Origin: Arachnopeziza araneosa
Lineage: Eukaryota; Ascomycota; Leotiomycetes; Helotiales; Arachnopezizaceae
Assembly: GCA_003988855.1 (NCBI GenBank)
Contig: QYAI01000063.1
Span: 62,001-126,000, forward strand
DNA length: 64,000 nucleotides
Reading direction: 5' to 3'
Both the position numbers and the translations under genes were made by a program. This document shows positions 60,432-64,000 of this stretch, piece after piece; position 1 is the first letter of the stretch; every line of letters starts with the position of its first letter. The notes under the pieces are model-generated. The model made no database searches. It worked only from the letters and a program-made list of their open reading frames with translations, and was not told where the DNA came from.

Positions 60432-63345
60432 ATGGCCTCCCAGAACAGGTAAATAGCCCTCAAACATCTCGCACAGGTGGAGATTCGTTTCACGATATCG
60501 AAACACGGGGCAAGGCCCATTGCGAGCCCGCTCGCGTTTGACGAGACCTCCATCTCAGATCGTTGAAAACAATCACTACCTCCCATTGTCAGAAGAGCAC
60601 AATCGCTTCCTATCTTGACCATTGCAGCATGCTTGCTAACTATACCCCCGCTTACAGCTTATACACTGCTGGGCAGTTCATGAACCCAGGACCAGCGCCT
60701 CGACCTCCGATTAATCAACCTCGACTCAACATCACACCCAACATCAACAATCTGCCTGGAAATATCTCCCAGATGAGCATCAACTCCCCAATCACTCGTA
60801 CTGCGACCTCCACCTACACGGGCTCAACGGTATCTCTTCCTCTGCAGCGCCAGAATACCGAGAACCAAGGCGGTGTAGCCATCATTAAAGAAGGATGGGC
60901 GTCGGTGAAGGAGGGCAAGACGTTCATCAATCCATGGAAGCAAAAATGGCTCATACTACGAAAAGAAGCACTCGATTTTCACAAGGCCGAGGGCGGAAAG
61001 GTCTCCTACTCGATCATTCTCAAGGATGTGTTAGGGGTTTCTCGAGTTGAGGCGGCTGGCACAATATTTGAGGTAAAGCGAAGTATCGCCGGAGCGTCGT
61101 CAAATCCCGGCGAGGATGATGGCAACTGCCGAACTCTGCAGATTAAGACCAAGAGCGATGATGACCTTTACGAGTGGATCGATTTCATCTATGCAAGATG
61201 TCCAGGAATGGGAGGCGTTAGTAACCCCACGAATTTTAACCACTCGGTTCATGTTGGCTTTGATCCCCAGACGGGAGAGTTCGTGGGACTACCACCTGAG
61301 TGGTCAAAACTGCTCAACTCTTCCGCCATTACCAAGGAGGATTATGAGCGTAACCCACAAGCCGTCTTCGAGGTGCTAGAGTTCTACTCAGACATCACGA
61401 AGCGGGCCCAGAACCCCCAACAGTACCCCAGTCTTACTTCTACCCTGCCTGTTACGAACAACCAGAATAAGCAATTGGGTTACGGGATGAGTGGTACCAG
61501 CGTTGCACCACCCCGCCCAGTGCAAAATACCCAACGAAACAACAGCTTCGGCACCCCCTCGAATGCGCCACGTCGTCCAACCCCACCCGAATCACAACAG
61601 CAGCGCCAGCAAATGCAGCAAATGGCGTCCAATTATGTCGACCCTCAGTCACGTGAGGACCAACGCCAGAAGCAGCTTGAAGCTCAGCGACAGCGGGACC
61701 GTGAAGCTGCTGAGGAACAGAACCGGAGAGACATGGAAGCTTATAACGCTTCTTTGCCGAAAACCAGAGTCCCTATGGCTCAACAAGAGCTTGGTGGATT
61801 CGGAGGGGCATCCAGCACTGATCGATATAATCCTTCCCGTGCGGCTCCACCGGCTCCGGGAGGATCCCGCCAAGCTCAGCCAGCACAGTCCCAATCTCTA
61901 CGAGCTCAAAGACAAGCTCCCTCTGCTCCTACCCCAAGCAATGGATCTCGACCTCTATACTCTCAACCGCAGAATTCCCCGGGCATCTCTCGAGAAGATA
62001 ACAACAGCTCACCACCTCGGAGTGAGCAGAGTCCTCAGCGGGCTCAAGAGTTACGGTACCAAAACGGACCTGGTGGATCTCAGCAACCTGCTCCTCGTGC
62101 TGCAACAAATAATCAGAACACCCCACCCTCTCGTTTACCCGCACCAGTGAACCAGGTCAAGCCCCTCAATGTCGCAAACAAGGTCGCACCAACACCTATG
62201 ACCCTTAATGGAATCCAACAAAACGCAGCAGTCAAGGCGGCCGAGGCAGCTCTCACTGCTAAACCATCTGCGTCTGAGCGCAAGCAAGATGTCCGCATGT
62301 CTACAATGTCGGAGAATGAGGTTATGGCCAAGTTGAAGGAAGCTGTTTCCAAGGATGATCCCAACAATTCTTACTCTAAACAGAAGAAGATCGGCCAAGG
62401 TGCTTCCGGTTCAGTGTACGTTGCTAAGGTCCGGGAAAATGCCACGTCCAAGATTGCACAAGAAGTTCTTAAACAGCAAGGTCTCAAAGCTCAGGTCGCC
62501 ATTAAACAAATGGATCTTGCTCACCAACCAAGAAAGGAATTAATCGTTAATGAGATCATGGTGATGAAGGATAGCAAGCATAGAAACATTGTCAATTTCT
62601 TGGATGCTTTCCTGCGAAATAACTTCACTGAACTATGGGTGGTTATGGAGTACATGGAGGGTGGTGCTTTGACTGATGTTATCGACAACAATCCAAGCAT
62701 CTCGGAAGACCAGATTTCGACTATTTGTCTCGAAGTAAGTTTTCTATCCATTAATTTTCATACTTGGGTCCTGACATGGTTGTAGACATGCCGTGGTTTG
62801 CAACACTTGCATGCTCAACAAATCATTCATCGTGACATCAAGTCTGACAATGTTCTACTTGATGCCCGTGGCAATGTTAAAATCAGTAAGTCTATATGCG
62901 ATACTCTGACAAAGGATTCGCTAATCATTTGATAGCCGATTTTGGTTTCTGTGCTAAGCTCACCGAGTCTAAGAGCAAGCGTGCTACTATGGTTGGGACT
63001 CCTTACTGGATGGCTCCCGAAGTTGTTAAGCAAAAGGAGTATGGTCCTAAAGTCGACATCTGGTCTTTGGGTATCATGGCTATCGAGATGATTGAGTCTG
63101 AGCCACCGTACCTGAACGAAGAGCCACTGAAGGCGCTTTATCTGATCGCTACCAACGGAACCCCACGCCTGAAGAAACCAGAGAAGCTCAGCAAAGAACT
63201 GAAGGCTTTCTTGTCCGTCTGCCTATGTGTCGATATCCGCAGCAGAGCGTCCGCCGATGAACTTCTCAACCATGACTTCCTTAAGCATGGTTGTGCATTG
63301 AGCAGCTTGGCTGACTTGCTAGCTTTCCGCAAGCATGCCAAGTAA
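60432..63345 (+). CDS. CLA4: p21-activated kinase, CLA4 type (PH + CRIB + kinase)
   Basis: Cdc42/Rac effector that controls polarity, septin assembly and hyphal growth. Exons 60432-60448, 60628-62734, 62786-62885 and 62936-63345 give 877 aa. The first coding exon is 17 nt (MASQN plus two bases); intron 1 is 179 nt and splices to SMLANYTPAYS. Domains: PH domain (about 90-200, EGWASVKEGKTFINPWKQKWLIL), CRIB (about 204-235, SNPTNFNHSVHVGFDPQTGEF), a Gln/Pro/Ser-rich linker, then the kinase domain (about 590-850) with GQGASGSVYVAKV, HRDIKSDNVLL, TDFGFCAKL, GTPYWMAPEVV and DIWSLGIMAIEMI. PH plus CRIB separates it from STE20. The linker is Gln-rich, as is usual. Confidence 0.95.
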
Positions 63346-64000
63346 TCTCCCAGTAATGGATTTACGACGACGTTTGGTCAAATTACCGCTATTTAGTCTA
63401 TTCTCACTCAACGCGTGGTTGCATATTTTTGATGTCGTTACTTCATCTGGTCCCTCCTACATATGACCGATTGATAGACATGAAATACTGGCGTTATTAA
63501 GGGCGGCTCCTCTGCTCTGGACTTGAATTTCCCGATACTAGCGCCTAGCTTTCCTCTACCCATAAGGCGAATCATTTCTACATACTGGGGTTTGACTTGA
63601 AAATAAATGCAGAAGGAGCGATGGAGATGATGAATATCTTTCCGACATGGGATATGAGAAAATGGCTTTCATGGAACGGACGAGACGAGATTATGAGCAG
63701 GCAAGCGATGGAGCAAATATGGCGCATAAATGATAGAGGTGAATGGGAAAAATAATTATCAGTCCTGTGATTCTCGAATGGTGTGATTTGAATGTATCTG
63801 GTGAGGAACAGCGGCCGTTCTTTATTGACGTGCCTTGAACTTGGTAGAAGTTATTCATAGGGACTTTGGGCTGCACTGAAAAAAGTCACCTGGCAACCAT
63901 TTCGGGATTAGTTCAAGCCACGGACATCGGCGATTCCTTTGTTGGATCTGGCCTCTAATTGGCCCATACCAACCACGCTTCCCTGAGCTGTTGATTATGA
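63346..64000. other. downstream of CLA4
   Basis: About 650 bases to the window end. It holds the CLA4 3' region; no further gene was recognised. Confidence 0.4.

Noticed and set aside
1..64000. CRISPR array, bacterial operon or prophage content
   Set aside because: Spliced genes, eukaryotic families and the absence of spaced identical short repeats with unique spacers rule this out.

Overview
The window is nuclear DNA from a filamentous ascomycete (Pezizomycotina). Genes are spaced at a few kilobases, introns are mostly 44-60 nt with GT..AG ends, and the gene set is typical of these fungi: a CUT12-type spindle-pole protein, a CLA4-type PAK kinase with PH and CRIB domains, a MOD5-type tRNA prenyltransferase with a zinc finger, PigL_N-like and STAND-like fungal proteins, and a DUF7025-type AAA ATPase. 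A class below Pezizomycotina cannot be fixed from the sequence alone. I joined exons by matching splice sites and reading phase and checked that each coding length is a multiple of three.

Layout. 0-8.9 kb: 3' end of the eIF2alpha kinase GCN2 (+), a five-exon fungal STAND-like protein (-), and a large AAA+ ATPase (+). 9.1-11.7 kb: a divergent mitochondrial pair, complex I subunit NDUFA12 (-, seven exons including a 7-nt micro-exon, with no long open frame to reveal it) and PGS1 (+). 12.0-15 kb: a broken fungal gene and a 114-residue protein of unknown role. 15-17.5 kb: a SIS1/DNAJB1-type J-protein with a perfect heat shock element upstream and a (CCTTT)19 tract in its last intron. 18.6-32.5 kb (-): an ABCC transporter, SEC61 alpha, MOD5 and ORC2. 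32.8-35.2 kb (+): CUT12, divergent from ORC2. 35.2-39.2 kb: a gene-poor stretch with two families of degenerate tandem repeats and a probable Ty1/copia LTR relic. 39.2-43.4 kb (+): a CDC34/UBC7-type ubiquitin-conjugating enzyme, then a UBA/UIM protein whose C-terminal part looks like a catalytically dead ubiquitin protease. 45.2-51.4 kb (-): an alpha/beta hydrolase and a secreted GH27 alpha-galactosidase with candidate CreA sites. 52.4-53.9 kb (+): a PigL_N-like protein. 55.3-59.0 kb: divergent RPF1 (-) and glycyl-tRNA synthetase (+). 60.4-63.3 kb (+): CLA4.

Themes. Several genes make or control protein synthesis (GCN2, GlyRS, RPF1, MOD5) or protein folding, traffic and turnover (SIS1, SEC61, the E2, the pseudo-USP). 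The GlyRS promoter has a perfect Gcn4/Cpc1-type TGACTCA site, which fits GCN2-linked general amino-acid control. MOD5 and GlyRS both show paired in-frame starts of the kind that send one gene product to mitochondria and cytosol. I found no gene cluster that amounts to a new multi-gene system. The most notable items are the NDUFA12 micro-exon, the pseudo-USP, the broken gene at 12-13.9 kb and the two unassigned tandem-repeat families.
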